DNA of 64,000 nucleotides, from positions 124,001 through 188,000 of the forward strand of contig NZ_QGDL01000012.1 in assembly GCF_003149245.1 (NCBI RefSeq). Reading direction: 5' to 3'. Made by a program: the position numbers and the translations under genes. Shown piece after piece: positions 20,422-30,515 of this stretch (its first letter is position 1; the number at the start of each line of letters is the position of its first letter). Below the pieces are notes generated by a model. It had not been told where the DNA came from, searched no databases, and saw only the letters and a list, made by a program, of their open reading frames with translations. Source of the stretch: Faecalicatena orotica. Its GTDB lineage: Bacteria; Bacillota; Clostridia; Lachnospirales; Lachnospiraceae.

Positions 20422-21927
20422 TTATCTTCTGAATGCTGCTGCATTCCAGAACAATTCATTCTTAAACTGACGGATGGTTGTGTCTTTATCAATATAAACA
20501 GCCTCGATACCCATTGCTGCCGCCCAGTCTCCCATCTGTTCTGCTGTCAGGTCATAGGAGAATGCCGTATGGTGTGCCCCGCCTGCCAGTATCCATGCCT
20601 GTGCACCTGTCTTCAGATTCGGCTGCGGCGTCCAGAACGCTGTCGCTACCGGTAATTTCGGCATTGGTTTCTCTGTCTTTTTACAGTCTACGTCGTTAAT
20701 GATGAGACGGAATCTGTCCCCAAGATCGATCAGTGAAGTTGCAATCGCAGGTCCTTCTTTTGCAGTAAACACAAGGCGGGCAGGATCTTCTCTGTCACCC
20801 ATGCTAAGAGGCTGTGCCTTGATGCTGACAGGGCCGTCTGCGATCGTCGGGCACACTTCCAGCATGTGTGCCTGGAGGATTCCTTCCTTGCCCGGTACCA
20901 GATTATATGTATAGTCTTCCATAAAGGAGGTACCCTTTGCGTCCTTCATTCCCTCTGTCATGATCTTCATGACACGTACCATAGCAGCTGTCTTCCAGTC
21001 ACCTTCTCCTCCGAAGCCGTAGCCTTTTTCCATCAGCCGCTGGATTGCAAGTCCCGGAAGCTGTTTCAGGCTTCCAAGGTCACCAAAATGTGTAACGATT
21101 GCCTGATAGTTTTTCTCCGTCAGGAACCTTTCGAATCCGATTTCAATACCTGCCTGTACGGCTACATGCTCTCTGAATTCCTTTTCGTCTCTTCCTTCCA
21201 GAAGAATTTCGTATTTATCATAGTACTCTTCTACAAGTGCATTAATGTCTGCCTGAGATACCTGCGCCACAGCTTCGGCAATCTCATTAACCGGGTATGC
21301 ATCGACTTCCCAGCCGAACTTAATCTGGGCCTCCACTTTGTCACCTTCTGTAACAGCAACATTTCTCATGTTATCCGCAATACGCATCACGCGGATATGG
21401 CTGCTCTCGATCACACCAACCGCAGTACGCATCCAGGAACCGATCTCTGCCTGCACTGCCTTGTCACCCCAGAATCCTACGATCACTTTTCTCTCCATTT
21501 GGAGTCGGCTGAAGATATGGCCATACTCCCTGTCACCATGTGCTGACTGGTTTTCATTCATAAAATCCATATCAATCGTATCATACGGGATTTCCTGATT
21601 GAACTGCGTATGCAGATGGAGCAGAGGTTTCCTGTACTCCTGAAGTCCGAGAATCCATGACTTCGCAGGCGAGAACGTGTGCATCCATGTAATCACACCC
21701 GCACAGCTTTCATCTGTATTCGCCTCGTTGAATGTCTTCCTAATCAGCTCATTCGTAATGAGAGTCGGTCTCCATACTACCTCATACGGAAGCATCCCGG
21801 AATCATTCAGCGATTCCACAATCTGTTTAGAATGTTCCGCAACATGTGCAAGACACTCATCCCCATATAAATCCTGTGATCCTGTGCAAAACCAAAATTT
21901 GTACTGTTTCTGCTGCATTTCTTTCAT
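20422..21927 (-). CDS. araA: L-arabinose isomerase
   Basis: A 501-residue enzyme converting L-arabinose to L-ribulose, of normal family length. Family motifs include FWFCTGSQDLYGDECL at the N-terminus, CAGVITWMHTFSPAKSWI (substrate pocket), GYGFGGEGDWKTAAMVR and GTSFMEDYTYNL. The catalytic glutamates and metal-binding histidines are expected in the last two and in HMLEVCPTIAD and WILAGGAHHTAFS. It is the last gene of the araR-kinase-araD-araA operon, followed by a terminator. A strong stem-loop lies in the 103-bp gap from araD. Confidence 0.98.
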   Translation of the reverse strand: MKEMQQKQYKFWFCTGSQDLYGDECLAHVAEHSKQIVESLNDSGMLPYEVVWRPTLITNELIRKTFNEANTDESCAGVITWMHTFSPAKSWILGLQEYRKPLLHLHTQFNQEIPYDTIDMDFMNENQSAHGDREYGHIFSRLQMERKVIVGFWGDKAVQAEIGSWMRTAVGVIESSHIRVMRIADNMRNVAVTEGDKVEAQIKFGWEVDAYPVNEIAEAVAQVSQADINALVEEYYDKYEILLEGRDEKEFREHVAVQAGIEIGFERFLTEKNYQAIVTHFGDLGSLKQLPGLAIQRLMEKGYGFGGEGDWKTAAMVRVMKIMTEGMKDAKGTSFMEDYTYNLVPGKEGILQAHMLEVCPTIADGPVSIKAQPLSMGDREDPARLVFTAKEGPAIATSLIDLGDRFRLIINDVDCKKTEKPMPKLPVATAFWTPQPNLKTGAQAWILAGGAHHTAFSYDLTAEQMGDWAAAMGIEAVYIDKDTTIRQFKNELFWNAAAFRR

Positions 21928-21950
21928 CCTCCTAAATTTCTGAATATTCA

Positions 21951-22717
<767 letters not shown>

Positions 22718-22732
22718 CTTTGTCTCCTCCTG

Positions 22733-24337
22733 CTATTTCATGTTAAGAACTGCGGAACGTTCAATGTCAAGCCCGTTTTTATATCTTTCAATAAAGGTCT
22801 CAAATCCTTCCACGTCTTTTGCATCCGGCTCCATCTTTGTACCTTCGTTGCCGCCAAATACTTTTTCGGACAGGTAGTGGTCCAGTGTCTCCTTATCCTC
22901 TTTCCACACGCTATAAGCTGCCAAAAGGGCAATCCCCCATGCTCCGCCTTCCCCGGCCGTCTCCATGACGGAAACAGGTGCGTTCATCGCAGCCGCCATG
23001 ATTCTCTGTCCGACGCCTTTTGTCTTAAACAGGCCGCCATGACCTAATATCTTGTCAATCTTGATATACTCTTCCTTTGTCAGAATATCCATTCCCACTT
23101 TCAGGGCACCAAGCGCTGCAAACAGGTGCACTCTCATGAAGTTTGCAAGGTTAAATCTGCTGTCAGGCATACGGACAAACAATGGGCGACCCTCATCTAA
23201 TTCAATGATATTCTCTCCCGAATAATATCCGTAGGATAACAAACCGCCGCATTCCGGGTCTCCTTCCAGTGCCTTGTTGTAGAGAACTGAGAATAACTGG
23301 TTCATGTCAACTTCCATGCCGAATGCTTCTGCAAATTCTTTGAATAACCCGACCCACGCATTCAGGTCTGAAGTACAGTTGTTCGCATGTGACATCGCAA
23401 CCAGATCGCCTGACGGCGTGGTAACCATATCAATCTCTGTGTATACTTTAGAAAGCTCTTTTTCTAATACGATCATTGCAAATACGGATGTTCCAGCGGA
23501 TACATTTCCTGTGCGGACCGCCACACTGTTCGTAGCTGCCATGCCTGTTCCCGCATCCCCCTCCGGCGGGCATACTGGTATCCCTGCCTCCAGGTCCCCG
23601 TCCGGGTCGAGAAGTTTCACGCCTTCCTCTGTGAGGCATCCTGCATCTTCCCCTGCCACAAGAACTTCTGGTAGCAGTTCTTTCACTTTCCACGGATATC
23701 CTTTCTCAGATACAAGGGTGTCAAATTTCTCCAGCATGTCTGCCTGGAAGTCCTTTTTCTGTGTATCAATCGGGAACATTCCGGAGGCGTCGCCGACACC
23801 CAAAACCTTCTTCCCTGTCAGGCGCCAGTGAACATATCCAGACAGTGTTGTGATAAAATCAAGATCTTTCACGTGCTCTTCCCCGTTTAAAACCGCCTGA
23901 TACAGATGTGCAATGCTCCAGCGCTGCGGAATGTTATACTGGAAGAGTTCTGTCAGCTTCGCTGCCGCCTCACCTGTAATCGTGTTTCTCCATGTTCTGA
24001 ACGGGACAAGCTGTTTTCCGTTTTTATCAAATGCGAGATAACCATGCATCATGGCACTGAATCCCATTGATTTCGTACGTTTTAATGTAACACCATACTT
24101 CTCCTTAACGTCTTCCTTCATCTTCCTGTAGCAGTCCTGAAGACCTTCCCATACATCCTCCATTGTGTAGGTCCAGACACCATTGTCATAGCGGTTCTCC
24201 CAGTCATGACTCCCGGATGCGATCGGTGTAAAGTCCGTACCGATCAGAACAGCCTTGATCCTTGTTGATCCAAATTCAATACCGAGCGTTGTGCTGCCCT
24301 CCAGAATTTCATTTTTCACATTGTTTAAATCACTCAT
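22733..24337 (-). CDS. FGGY-family sugar kinase, probable L-ribulokinase of the ara operon
   Basis: A 534-residue FGGY kinase with the N-terminal phosphate loop [19 protein letters not shown], a central [12 protein letters not shown] and the C-terminal ATP-binding region [20 protein letters not shown]. It sits between araR and araD where ribulokinase belongs, so phosphorylation of L-ribulose is the probable reaction. The sequence does not look like classical AraB; it resembles the xylulokinase-type kinases that replace AraB in many Clostridia. The assignment to L-ribulose is therefore from operon context rather than from sequence alone. Confidence 0.85.
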   Translation of the reverse strand: MSDLNNVKNEILEGSTTLGIEFGSTRIKAVLIGTDFTPIASGSHDWENRYDNGVWTYTMEDVWEGLQDCYRKMKEDVKEKYGVTLKRTKSMGFSAMMHGYLAFDKNGKQLVPFRTWRNTITGEAAAKLTELFQYNIPQRWSIAHLYQAVLNGEEHVKDLDFITTLSGYVHWRLTGKKVLGVGDASGMFPIDTQKKDFQADMLEKFDTLVSEKGYPWKVKELLPEVLVAGEDAGCLTEEGVKLLDPDGDLEAGIPVCPPEGDAGTGMAATNSVAVRTGNVSAGTSVFAMIVLEKELSKVYTEIDMVTTPSGDLVAMSHANNCTSDLNAWVGLFKEFAEAFGMEVDMNQLFSVLYNKALEGDPECGGLLSYGYYSGENIIELDEGRPLFVRMPDSRFNLANFMRVHLFAALGALKVGMDILTKEEYIKIDKILGHGGLFKTKGVGQRIMAAAMNAPVSVMETAGEGGAWGIALLAAYSVWKEDKETLDHYLSEKVFGGNEGTKMEPDAKDVEGFETFIERYKNGLDIERSAVLNMK

Positions 24338-24384
24338 ATGCTTTCCTCCTGCTTAAATTATTTAAATTTGTTATTTGCTTCCTA

Positions 24385-25506
24385 TTATTCACTGCGGGCT
24401 GCCGTACCCAGTTCTTCAGGTTCTGTGAGAATACGGACTGACTTACGGATTACCAGTTCCGGCTTTAGTTCCACACTCTCTTCCCCGCACGATCCCTGCA
24501 GCATTTCCAGCATCCTGGCTGCTGCAATCCCCGCCAGTTCCTTCACCGGGTTCCGGGCCGAGGTCAGCGGAATCTCACATCTTCCCGCCAGATCGGAATT
24601 ATCGATTCCTACGATAGAAAGATCCTCCGGAATTCGAACCCCCGCCTCTTTACAGATGCCTACCAGCTGGCTGGCCACTTCATCGTTGTAACAGACACAG
24701 GCCGTACAATTCGAAATCCTTCTTAAATATCTTGCGGCATCTTCCTTCATTTCTTTCAGTTCACATGTATCGAACCATGCAATCCGTGTGCCTTTCACTT
24801 TAATCTCCTGCTCCATCAGCGCGTCCATATAACCGGCATAGCGCTTATGCCCCTGGCCGTCGTCTGATTTGAAAATGCCGGCTATCTTCCGGTGACCGCA
24901 CTGCAGCAGGTGTTCCGTCACCATCTTCCCCGCCAGATAATCATCCAGACTCACATGTACCGCATCCAGCTCCGGATAAGAACTATTCAAAAACAGCACC
25001 GGAATATTCTTCCGCTCCAGTTCCCGGTAAATCTCCAGATTTGGATTCGGCAGGCCGCTTTTCGTCGGCTCTGCGATAATCCCGTCGACTGTACCTTCTT
25101 TCAGGAAACCTTTCAGTATCATGCGTTCTTTCTCAACCGTGTTATGGGTAAACGCGATCTGCAGTGCATATCCTGCCAGGGAAAGCCGTCCCTCCATCTC
25201 TTTAAGCATACTCGGGAAAATGTACTCATCCACGTAGGTTGTCATGATTGCGATCCGCATCGTCCTGCCGGACCTGCCCGTTTTTTCTCCCCCGCTGATG
25301 TAAGTCCCACTTCCACGCTTCCGTCTCACAATCCCCCGTTGTTCCAGTACGGATACCGCATGCCGGGCTGTCTGACGGCTCACGCCAAACATGGCAACCA
25401 GTTCATTTTCAGAATAGATCTTCTCCCCGGGCTGCAAGGTCCCTGCCCTTACCTCTTCCATGATACAGTCGGCGATCTCTTCATATTTTGCTTTTTCTTC
25501 CGCCAT
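24385..25506 (-). CDS. araR: AraR-type arabinose operon repressor (GntR DNA-binding, LacI-type sensor)
   Basis: A 373-residue chimeric regulator. Residues about 8-72 are a GntR winged helix (EKIYSENELVAMFGVSRQTA, wing IVRRKRGSGTYIS). Residues about 80-365 are a periplasmic-binding-protein fold of LacI type (MRIAIMTTYVDEYIFPSML; GHRKIAGIFKSDDGQGHKRY; LSIVGIDNSDLAG), which is the AraR architecture of Bacillus. It should release DNA on binding L-arabinose. It is the first gene of its own operon, with AraR-box-like sites upstream, so it is probably autoregulated. Confidence 0.94.
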   Translation of the reverse strand: MAEEKAKYEEIADCIMEEVRAGTLQPGEKIYSENELVAMFGVSRQTARHAVSVLEQRGIVRRKRGSGTYISGGEKTGRSGRTMRIAIMTTYVDEYIFPSMLKEMEGRLSLAGYALQIAFTHNTVEKERMILKGFLKEGTVDGIIAEPTKSGLPNPNLEIYRELERKNIPVLFLNSSYPELDAVHVSLDDYLAGKMVTEHLLQCGHRKIAGIFKSDDGQGHKRYAGYMDALMEQEIKVKGTRIAWFDTCELKEMKEDAARYLRRISNCTACVCYNDEVASQLVGICKEAGVRIPEDLSIVGIDNSDLAGRCEIPLTSARNPVKELAGIAAARMLEMLQGSCGEESVELKPELVIRKSVRILTEPEELGTAARSE

Positions 25507-25561
25507 AAAAACTGCTCCTTGCGTCTTTTGAATGGTATTTCATCCAAACTTCTTTACTACT

Positions 25562-25590
25562 ACTGTACTATACAGCCCTGCCAAATTCAA
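25562..25590 (-). promoter_or_regulatory. Putative promoter of the ara operon
   Basis: Minus strand TTGAAT (25585-25590) and TACAGT (25562-25567) with a 17-bp spacer, about 55 bp before the araR start codon. Plausible sigma-A promoter; an alternative -10 TATAGT overlaps but lacks a matched -35. Confidence 0.45.
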
Positions 25591-25606
25591 GACGGATTGT
25601 TCGACA

Positions 25607-25622
25607 AATGTACATACAACTT
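25607..25622 (-). promoter_or_regulatory. AraR-box-like operator
   Basis: The plus-strand 16-mer AAATGTACATACAACT matches the Bacillus AraR consensus ATTTGTACGTACAAAT at 12 of 16 positions, including the central GTAC-TAC core. It lies just upstream of the predicted -35 box of araR. Confidence 0.6.
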
Positions 25623-25660
25623 TTTGCTCATTTTTTGTAATTCGTGAACAAAATGTCATA

Positions 25661-25678
25661 AGTTGTGTATATACAACT
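25661..25678 (-). promoter_or_regulatory. Second inverted repeat upstream of araR
   Basis: AGTTGTGTATATACAACT is an inverted repeat with arms AGTTGT/ACAACT and a 6-bp centre. The half-sites resemble those of the AraR box 54 bp away but their spacing is 2 bp longer. Two such sites could allow cooperative or looped repression. Confidence 0.45.
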
Positions 25679-25738
25679 TTGTTTCTATCCCACAAACACA
25701 AAGAGAACCTTTCCTGCAGAGATAACATAAAATCTGCT

Positions 25739-25766
25739 AAAAAGGCTCTCTTCCAAGGGCTTTTTA
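25739..25766. terminator. Possible bidirectional terminator after pyk
   Basis: The segment has outer arms AAAAAG and CTTTTT with an imperfect inner stem and T-runs on both strands, lying about 35-60 nt after the pyk stop. The stem has mismatches, so support is weak. Confidence 0.3.
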
Positions 25767-25799
25767 ATTCCATATTCGCTTTTTCAATTGCCACGCCTC

Positions 25800-27227
25800 T
25801 TAATACTCTCCGACCAGCGTCGTCTTCAGCAGATTTGTATTCCCGGACTTTCCAAGCGGTACCCCGGCAGTCAGCACAACAACCTCGCCGTTTTCTACAT
25901 AACCTTTCTTCTCCGCCGCCTCCGTGGCATGCAAAAACAAAATCTCCATACTATATTCTTCCCGGATCCTGACCGGCAGGACCCCCCATGACAGATTCAG
26001 CTGCCTGTAAGTATGTTCATCCGGTGTACAGCCCACGATCATACAGCCCGGACGGTATTTTGAAATCATGCGCGCGGTATGTCCTGATTTGCTCACTGTG
26101 ATGATTGCCTTTGCTTTCAGGTCAATCGCAGTCATGCACGTGGCATGGGATATTGCAGTCGTCATATCAGACCGGCTCTCCTTGCTGCGGATGCTGAACA
26201 ACTGGTTGTAATCAATATCGCTTTCGGTGCGGACCGCTATCTTCACCATCGTGCGCAGCGCCTCCACTGGATATTTTCCCGCTGCCGTTTCTCCGGAAAG
26301 CATGATGGCACTTGTACCCTGATAAATGGCATTCGCCACGTCCGTCGTCTCTGCCCTTGTTGGCCGGGGATTCTTCATCATGGAATCCAGCATCTGCGTC
26401 GCTGTTATCACCTGTTTCCCGGAATTGTAGACCTTTCCTATGATGGATTTCTGAATGACCGGTACATCCTCCAGCGGGACCTCCACACCCATATCCCCTC
26501 TGGCAATCATGATTCCGTCAGCCGCCCCGATGATGCTTTCTATGTTGTCAACGCCCTGCTGGTTCTCTATTTTTGCAATAATATTAATGGAATCCCCGCC
26601 ATTCTCTTTAAGAATCTTCCGTATCTGCCGTATATCCTCTGCACTGCGGGTAAAGGATGCAGCGATAAAATCAAACCCCTCCTGAATGCCAAACAAGATA
26701 TCTTCCCTGTCCTTCTGGCTGATAAACGGCATATTCACCTCCACCCCCGGGAGATTCACCCCTTTATGGTCAGACACCATTCCCCCGTTGATTACCCGGC
26801 AGTGCACCTCTTCTCCTTCTATTTTTTCTACGCACAGGCCTACCAGGCCGTCATCTATCAAAATACTGTCGCCGGGTTTCACATCCCGGTACAGCCCGGA
26901 ATAAGTGACGGAAACAATATGGTCCGTCCCTTCTGTTTCTTTTGATGTTAAAATGAACTCCTGCCCCTCGGTCAGTTCTTCCTTCCCATTCCGAAACGTA
27001 CACAGACGTATTTCCGGCCCCTTAGTGTCCAAAAGCGCGGCAATCGGCCTGTCTAGGCGTTCCCTGATTTCCTTGAGCTTGTCAAGGCGCACCTTCTGTT
27101 CCTGATGTGTTCCGTGTGAGAAGTTGAATCTGGCTACATCCATACCGCCTTCCGCCAGCTGTTCCAGCACACCCTCACCATCTGTCGCTGGTCCCAGTGT
27201 ACAAATAATTTTTGTTCTGCGCATCAC
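25800..27227 (-). CDS. pyk: Pyruvate kinase
   Basis: A 475-residue glycolytic enzyme making pyruvate and ATP from phosphoenolpyruvate and ADP. Motifs: RTKIICTLGPATDGEGVLE, ARFNFSHGTHQE, LLDTKGPEIRL, the catalytic IAKIENQQGVDNI (Lys and metal Glu), IMIARGDMGVEV and the pyk signature around PRPTRAETTDVANAIYQGT. It is the short form without the extra C-terminal PEP-utiliser-like domain seen in many Firmicutes. The residue after GP in LDTKGPEIR is Glu, the type associated with K+-dependent enzymes. It follows ktrA by 24 bp on the same strand, so it is probably cotranscribed with K+ uptake genes. Confidence 0.97.
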   Translation of the reverse strand: MMRRTKIICTLGPATDGEGVLEQLAEGGMDVARFNFSHGTHQEQKVRLDKLKEIRERLDRPIAALLDTKGPEIRLCTFRNGKEELTEGQEFILTSKETEGTDHIVSVTYSGLYRDVKPGDSILIDDGLVGLCVEKIEGEEVHCRVINGGMVSDHKGVNLPGVEVNMPFISQKDREDILFGIQEGFDFIAASFTRSAEDIRQIRKILKENGGDSINIIAKIENQQGVDNIESIIGAADGIMIARGDMGVEVPLEDVPVIQKSIIGKVYNSGKQVITATQMLDSMMKNPRPTRAETTDVANAIYQGTSAIMLSGETAAGKYPVEALRTMVKIAVRTESDIDYNQLFSIRSKESRSDMTTAISHATCMTAIDLKAKAIITVSKSGHTARMISKYRPGCMIVGCTPDEHTYRQLNLSWGVLPVRIREEYSMEILFLHATEAAEKKGYVENGEVVVLTAGVPLGKSGNTNLLKTTLVGEY

Positions 27228-27251
27228 AATTCCTCCTTTCTCCTTCTCGCC

Positions 27252-27923
27252 TTATGCGAGGAGGATTCCCTCAAACTTACTTACGTTTTCTGACTTTCCT
27301 ATGACTACGAGTACATCACCCTTATTAAAAACGTACTCCGGCTCAACCTCTGTTTCCGTTTTCCCCGCATGCTCAACCGCTATGATATTCAATCCATATC
27401 TCTGGCGGAAACGAAGCTCCTGCAGGCTTTTCCCGATCATCCTGACTGGTACCATCACTTCCGAAATCTCTACATTATTATTCAGGGAAATGGAGTCCAT
27501 CACACTGCTGACGAGCATTTTCTTCGCAAGCCTTAACGCCATATCTTTTTCCGGATAAACAACTTCTGCCCCGATCTTCTCCAACACCTCCCCCTGGTCC
27601 TTGCTGATTGCCTTGGCAATCACCCTCTTTACACCCAGATTCACCACGTTCAGCGTTACAAGAATGCTTGTGTCGATCTTCTCTCCGATACAGACAATCA
27701 CCGTATCACAATTCTGGATCCCGATTTCCTCCAGAACTTCTTTCGTCAATTCATCCGCGACATAAGCAAAATCCGTATAGTTCCGAAGTTCCTTTACTTT
27801 ATTCTCATTGCGGTCTACTACAATCACCTCACGGCCCGCCTCCGCCAGTTTTTCTGCAAGTGCTGTGCCAAACCTTCCTAAACCTATAATACCATAACTT
27901 TCTGATAATTCCTCTTTCAACAT
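27252..27923 (-). CDS. ktrA: KtrA/TrkA-type K+ channel regulatory subunit (RCK)
   Basis: A 223-residue cytosolic gating subunit. The ATG at 27923 is chosen because AGGAG lies 9 nt upstream, whereas an in-frame ATG at 27932 abuts that AGGAG. RCK_N domain (about 10-130): YGIIGLGRFGTALAEKLAEA is the nucleotide-binding Rossmann loop, with acidic VVDRNENKV after strand 2. RCK_C (TrkA_C) domain (about 140-222) is the type that binds c-di-AMP in several KtrA proteins. The gene overlaps the Shine-Dalgarno region with the ktrB stop, showing tight coupling. Confidence 0.94.
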   Translation of the reverse strand: MLKEELSESYGIIGLGRFGTALAEKLAEAGREVIVVDRNENKVKELRNYTDFAYVADELTKEVLEEIGIQNCDTVIVCIGEKIDTSILVTLNVVNLGVKRVIAKAISKDQGEVLEKIGAEVVYPEKDMALRLAKKMLVSSVMDSISLNNNVEISEVMVPVRMIGKSLQELRFRQRYGLNIIAVEHAGKTETEVEPEYVFNKGDVLVVIGKSENVSKFEGILLA

Positions 27924-27935
27924 GATCTCCATCTC

Positions 27936-29273
27936 CTAACCAATTGTTATATTTTCCTCCGTATACACCGCATTAGCCGGCTGCTTAAAGCTCCACATCG
28001 TAATAATCGTGAGAGTCCCGAGCCGCCCGATGAACATTGTCAGAATTATGACCAGTTTCCCGGCGGTGCCTAAATCCGGTGTAATCCCCGTCGAAAGCCC
28101 TACAGTTCCAAATGCAGATGTGCATTCAAAAAGAAGCTGCAGGAATGAATATTCCGGCTCCAGCACACACATCACGAGTGTGGAAATACTGACAACCATG
28201 AGTGATAAAAAAGTAATCATAAATGCTTTAAATACCACTTTATCAGGAATCTTCCTCCTGAATGCAGTACAGTGCTGGTTCGTTGCTGTACTTTTCACAC
28301 TATTGAGCAGTACAAACAGTGTACTCGTTTTGATACCTCCTCCTGTAGACCCGGGCGAAGCGCCGATAAACATCAGGATCGTCAGGATAAAAAGCCCGGC
28401 CGAAGTAAAATTTCCGATTGGGTATGTGGAGAACCCGGCTGTTCTGGCCGAAACACTCTGGAAAAAGGCACCCAGCCATGTTATATTTTCCGTACATTTC
28501 AGAAGTACCGTACCGGTTACAATCAGGGCAATGCTTGTCACGATTACGGCTTTCGAATGGAGGCACAGTTTCTTAAAACACCGGTTCCGGATAATGTCCA
28601 GAATAACCAGGAACCCAAGGCCTCCAAATATAATCAGACCGCATGTTGTCAGATTCAAAAGTACATTATCCTGATACGGAATCAGGTTCTTAAGACCGCC
28701 CAGAATATCAAACCCGGAATTATTAAACGCCGCTACAGAATGAAACATGCTGATCCCCAGCGCATCCAACGGCGAATACTTCTGCACGAACACAAGATAG
28801 CTCAGAATAGTCCCTGCCGTTTCAAAACACAATGTCATGATGAGAACATACTTTACAAGGACGACCATCCCTTTAAACCCGTTCACATTCAGGGCCTCTT
28901 TTACCAGAAGCCGTTCTTTGAAACCAATCCGTTTCCCTGCCGCAAGAATAATGCCGACACCCACAGATGTCACACCCAGTCCGCCTATCTGTATCAGCAC
29001 GGCAACAACCGTACGCCCGAACACCGTAAAATGCTCTGCCGTGTCTATGGCAATCAGGCCAGTTACGCAAACAGCACTTGTTGATGTAAACAGCGCATCA
29101 ATCCAGCTCACCCCGGCCCCGTCCCTGACAGACACTGGCAGTTTCAAAAGTATTGTTCCCGCAAGGATAACAAATGCAAACCCAAGCGTAATGAGTCTGG
29201 CCGGTGACTGATTTTTAAAAAAGTTTTTCCCACCCTGCAATATTACATTCAAAATAATAACGCTCCCTTTCAT
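27936..29273 (-). CDS. ktrB: KtrB/TrkH-type potassium uptake channel subunit
   Basis: A 445-residue integral membrane protein with four M-P-M repeats. Selectivity-filter glycines are visible in SAVCVTGLIAID, FNNSGFDILGG, SARTAGFSTYP and FGTVGLSTG. Together with KtrA it imports K+ (often Na+-dependent). Start choice is uncertain: the ATG at 29273 lacks a ribosome-binding site, while a TTG at 29252 lies about 10 nt after GGGAG and would give a protein seven residues shorter. Confidence 0.94.
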   Translation of the reverse strand: MKGSVIILNVILQGGKNFFKNQSPARLITLGFAFVILAGTILLKLPVSVRDGAGVSWIDALFTSTSAVCVTGLIAIDTAEHFTVFGRTVVAVLIQIGGLGVTSVGVGIILAAGKRIGFKERLLVKEALNVNGFKGMVVLVKYVLIMTLCFETAGTILSYLVFVQKYSPLDALGISMFHSVAAFNNSGFDILGGLKNLIPYQDNVLLNLTTCGLIIFGGLGFLVILDIIRNRCFKKLCLHSKAVIVTSIALIVTGTVLLKCTENITWLGAFFQSVSARTAGFSTYPIGNFTSAGLFILTILMFIGASPGSTGGGIKTSTLFVLLNSVKSTATNQHCTAFRRKIPDKVVFKAFMITFLSLMVVSISTLVMCVLEPEYSFLQLLFECTSAFGTVGLSTGITPDLGTAGKLVIILTMFIGRLGTLTIITMWSFKQPANAVYTEENITIG

Positions 29274-29288
29274 ATCTATATTATAAAA

Positions 29289-29771
29289 TCAAATGGAAAG
29301 GGCCATCCTTTTCTTTCCATCCTGCCGGTGGATAAATCCGCAGTTAATCCGACGCAGGAACATATACACGTTTTTCGCAAAATGGCATAAAAGAAAAATT
29401 ACGCATGGGATAACAGCTATTTTGAATAAAACAGACAAAAAAGAGTCAATGTAGAGTCTTGCGTCCCAAAACACAGAATCTTGTTTACGGAGCGCTGAAA
29501 AAACAGAGATCCCTGATCTCTGCTCTGAAATGAAATTATCTGAAGAATGGCCCGCAGCACACAGTACCTGTGCCCCCGCTTCCTGTATTGCATCCGCACT
29601 GACTCCGGCATGCACACCAGCTTCGGAACAACCACCCTGTCGCATGCTGATTCCAGCCTCGATCAGCGTAACCGAATGATATAAACCATTCATAATAAAA
29701 ACTGTGAAAAATAAAACTAAAACCAACCGGCCCACGCTATAAGCCGTCCTGTTTTCTGCCTTATTCTTCAT
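29289..29771 (-). CDS. Unrecognised membrane protein upstream of ktrBA
   Basis: A 160-residue protein of no family I recognise. The ATG at 29771 is favoured over an in-frame codon at 29798 because AGAGGTG lies 6 nt upstream. One hydrophobic segment spans about residues 12-33 (LVLVLFFTVFIMNGL) and a second about 112-138 (FLSVLFKIAVIPCVIFLLCH). The loop between them contains two Cys and is Ser/Gly/Ala-rich; the C-terminus is basic. Lying 15 bp before ktrB, it may be an accessory to K+ transport or a sensor, which is inference from position only. Confidence 0.6.
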   Translation of the reverse strand: MKNKAENRTAYSVGRLVLVLFFTVFIMNGLYHSVTLIEAGISMRQGGCSEAGVHAGVSADAIQEAGAQVLCAAGHSSDNFISEQRSGISVFSALRKQDSVFWDARLYIDSFLSVLFKIAVIPCVIFLLCHFAKNVYMFLRRINCGFIHRQDGKKRMALSI

Positions 29772-29837
29772 TTGATTCACCTCTGCCCGGATACACATAC
29801 TTCAGGTCCATACCTCTCGCTCTTAATAGTTATATGC

Positions 29838-29866
29838 ATTATAGGGCGGAAGGTGACAGGCGTCAA
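29838..29866 (-). promoter_or_regulatory. Promoter of the membrane protein-ktrB-ktrA-pyk unit
   Basis: Minus strand TTGACG (29861-29866) and perfect TATAAT (29838-29843) with a 17-bp spacer. The leader before the first start codon is only about 60 nt, too short for a c-di-AMP riboswitch. Confidence 0.8.
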
Positions 29867-29926
29867 TTTTATATCCAAAATCTGAGCGAAACCTTAACAC
29901 GGCTTTTTAGATAGGAATTTCCTGTA

Positions 29927-29966
29927 TAAAAAAAGTACCACAGAAGGTTCATCCCTCTGCAGTACT
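29927..29966 (-). terminator. Intrinsic terminator of rplJ-rplL
   Basis: Minus strand hairpin with arms AGTACTGCAGAGG and CCTTCTGTGGTACT, then TTTTTTT. It ends the ribosomal operon 33 bp after rplL, so rpoB is not on the same transcript. Confidence 0.9.
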
Positions 29967-29998
29967 ATGTTTTTGCGCTTTATACAAAAGTGCCTGAA

Positions 29999-30376
29999 TT
30001 ATTTCAGGTTAACTTCTGCTCCCTGCTCTACAAGTTTAGCTTTCAGTTCTTCAGCTTCTGCCTTAGAAACGCCTTCCTTAATTACCTTAGGAGCTCCGTC
30101 TACTAAGTCTTTAGCTTCTTTTAATCCAAGTCCTGTTACTTCACGAACAACTTTGATAACTTTAACCTTAGAAGCACCTGCTGATACTAACTCTACGTCA
30201 AACTCATCTTTCTCTTCTGCTGCGCCTGCTCCGTCTCCAGCTGCTGCTGCAACTACAACACCTGCTGCTGCAGATACACCAAATTCTTCTTCACAAGCTT
30301 TTACTAATTCATTTAATTCTAATACTGATAACTCTTTGATCGCTTCGATCATTTCAGCTGTTGTCAATTTAGCCAT
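29999..30376 (-). CDS. rplL: Ribosomal protein L7/L12
   Basis: A 125-residue stalk protein that recruits translation factors. Start ATG at 30376 has GGAGG about 8 nt upstream and gives the canonical [20 protein letters not shown]; an in-frame ATG at 30391 precedes it without support. The N-terminal dimer domain, an Ala/Gly-rich hinge ([12 protein letters not shown]) and the C-terminal domain ([20 protein letters not shown]) are all present. Confidence 0.98.
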   Translation of the reverse strand: MAKLTTAEMIEAIKELSVLELNELVKACEEEFGVSAAAGVVVAAAAGDGAGAAEEKDEFDVELVSAGASKVKVIKVVREVTGLGLKEAKDLVDGAPKVIKEGVSKAEAEELKAKLVEQGAEVNLK

Positions 30377-30515
30377 TTTTATATCCTCCATTTTAGATTA
30401 TTTCAGGATTATTCTCATCCTCTTATTTTAGTTTCTTATTACTTATTGTACCTTGACGGTTCAATGAGGTAAACCTTAATCCCTCAGGCTTATGCCCCTG
30501 GAATTCTGTCCCGGC

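Noticed and set aside
25540-25794. 84-codon minus-strand frame before araR
   Set aside because: It spans the araR promoter and both operator repeats and lacks a ribosome-binding site.
26145-26945. 266-codon plus-strand frame opposite pyk
   Set aside because: Shadow of pyruvate kinase; Cys/His-rich because it is antisense.
28272-29084. 270-codon plus-strand frame opposite ktrB
   Set aside because: Shadow of a clear membrane protein gene.
29772-29837. c-di-AMP riboswitch before the K+ uptake genes
   Set aside because: The leader from the predicted start is only about 60 nt and shows no suitable fold.
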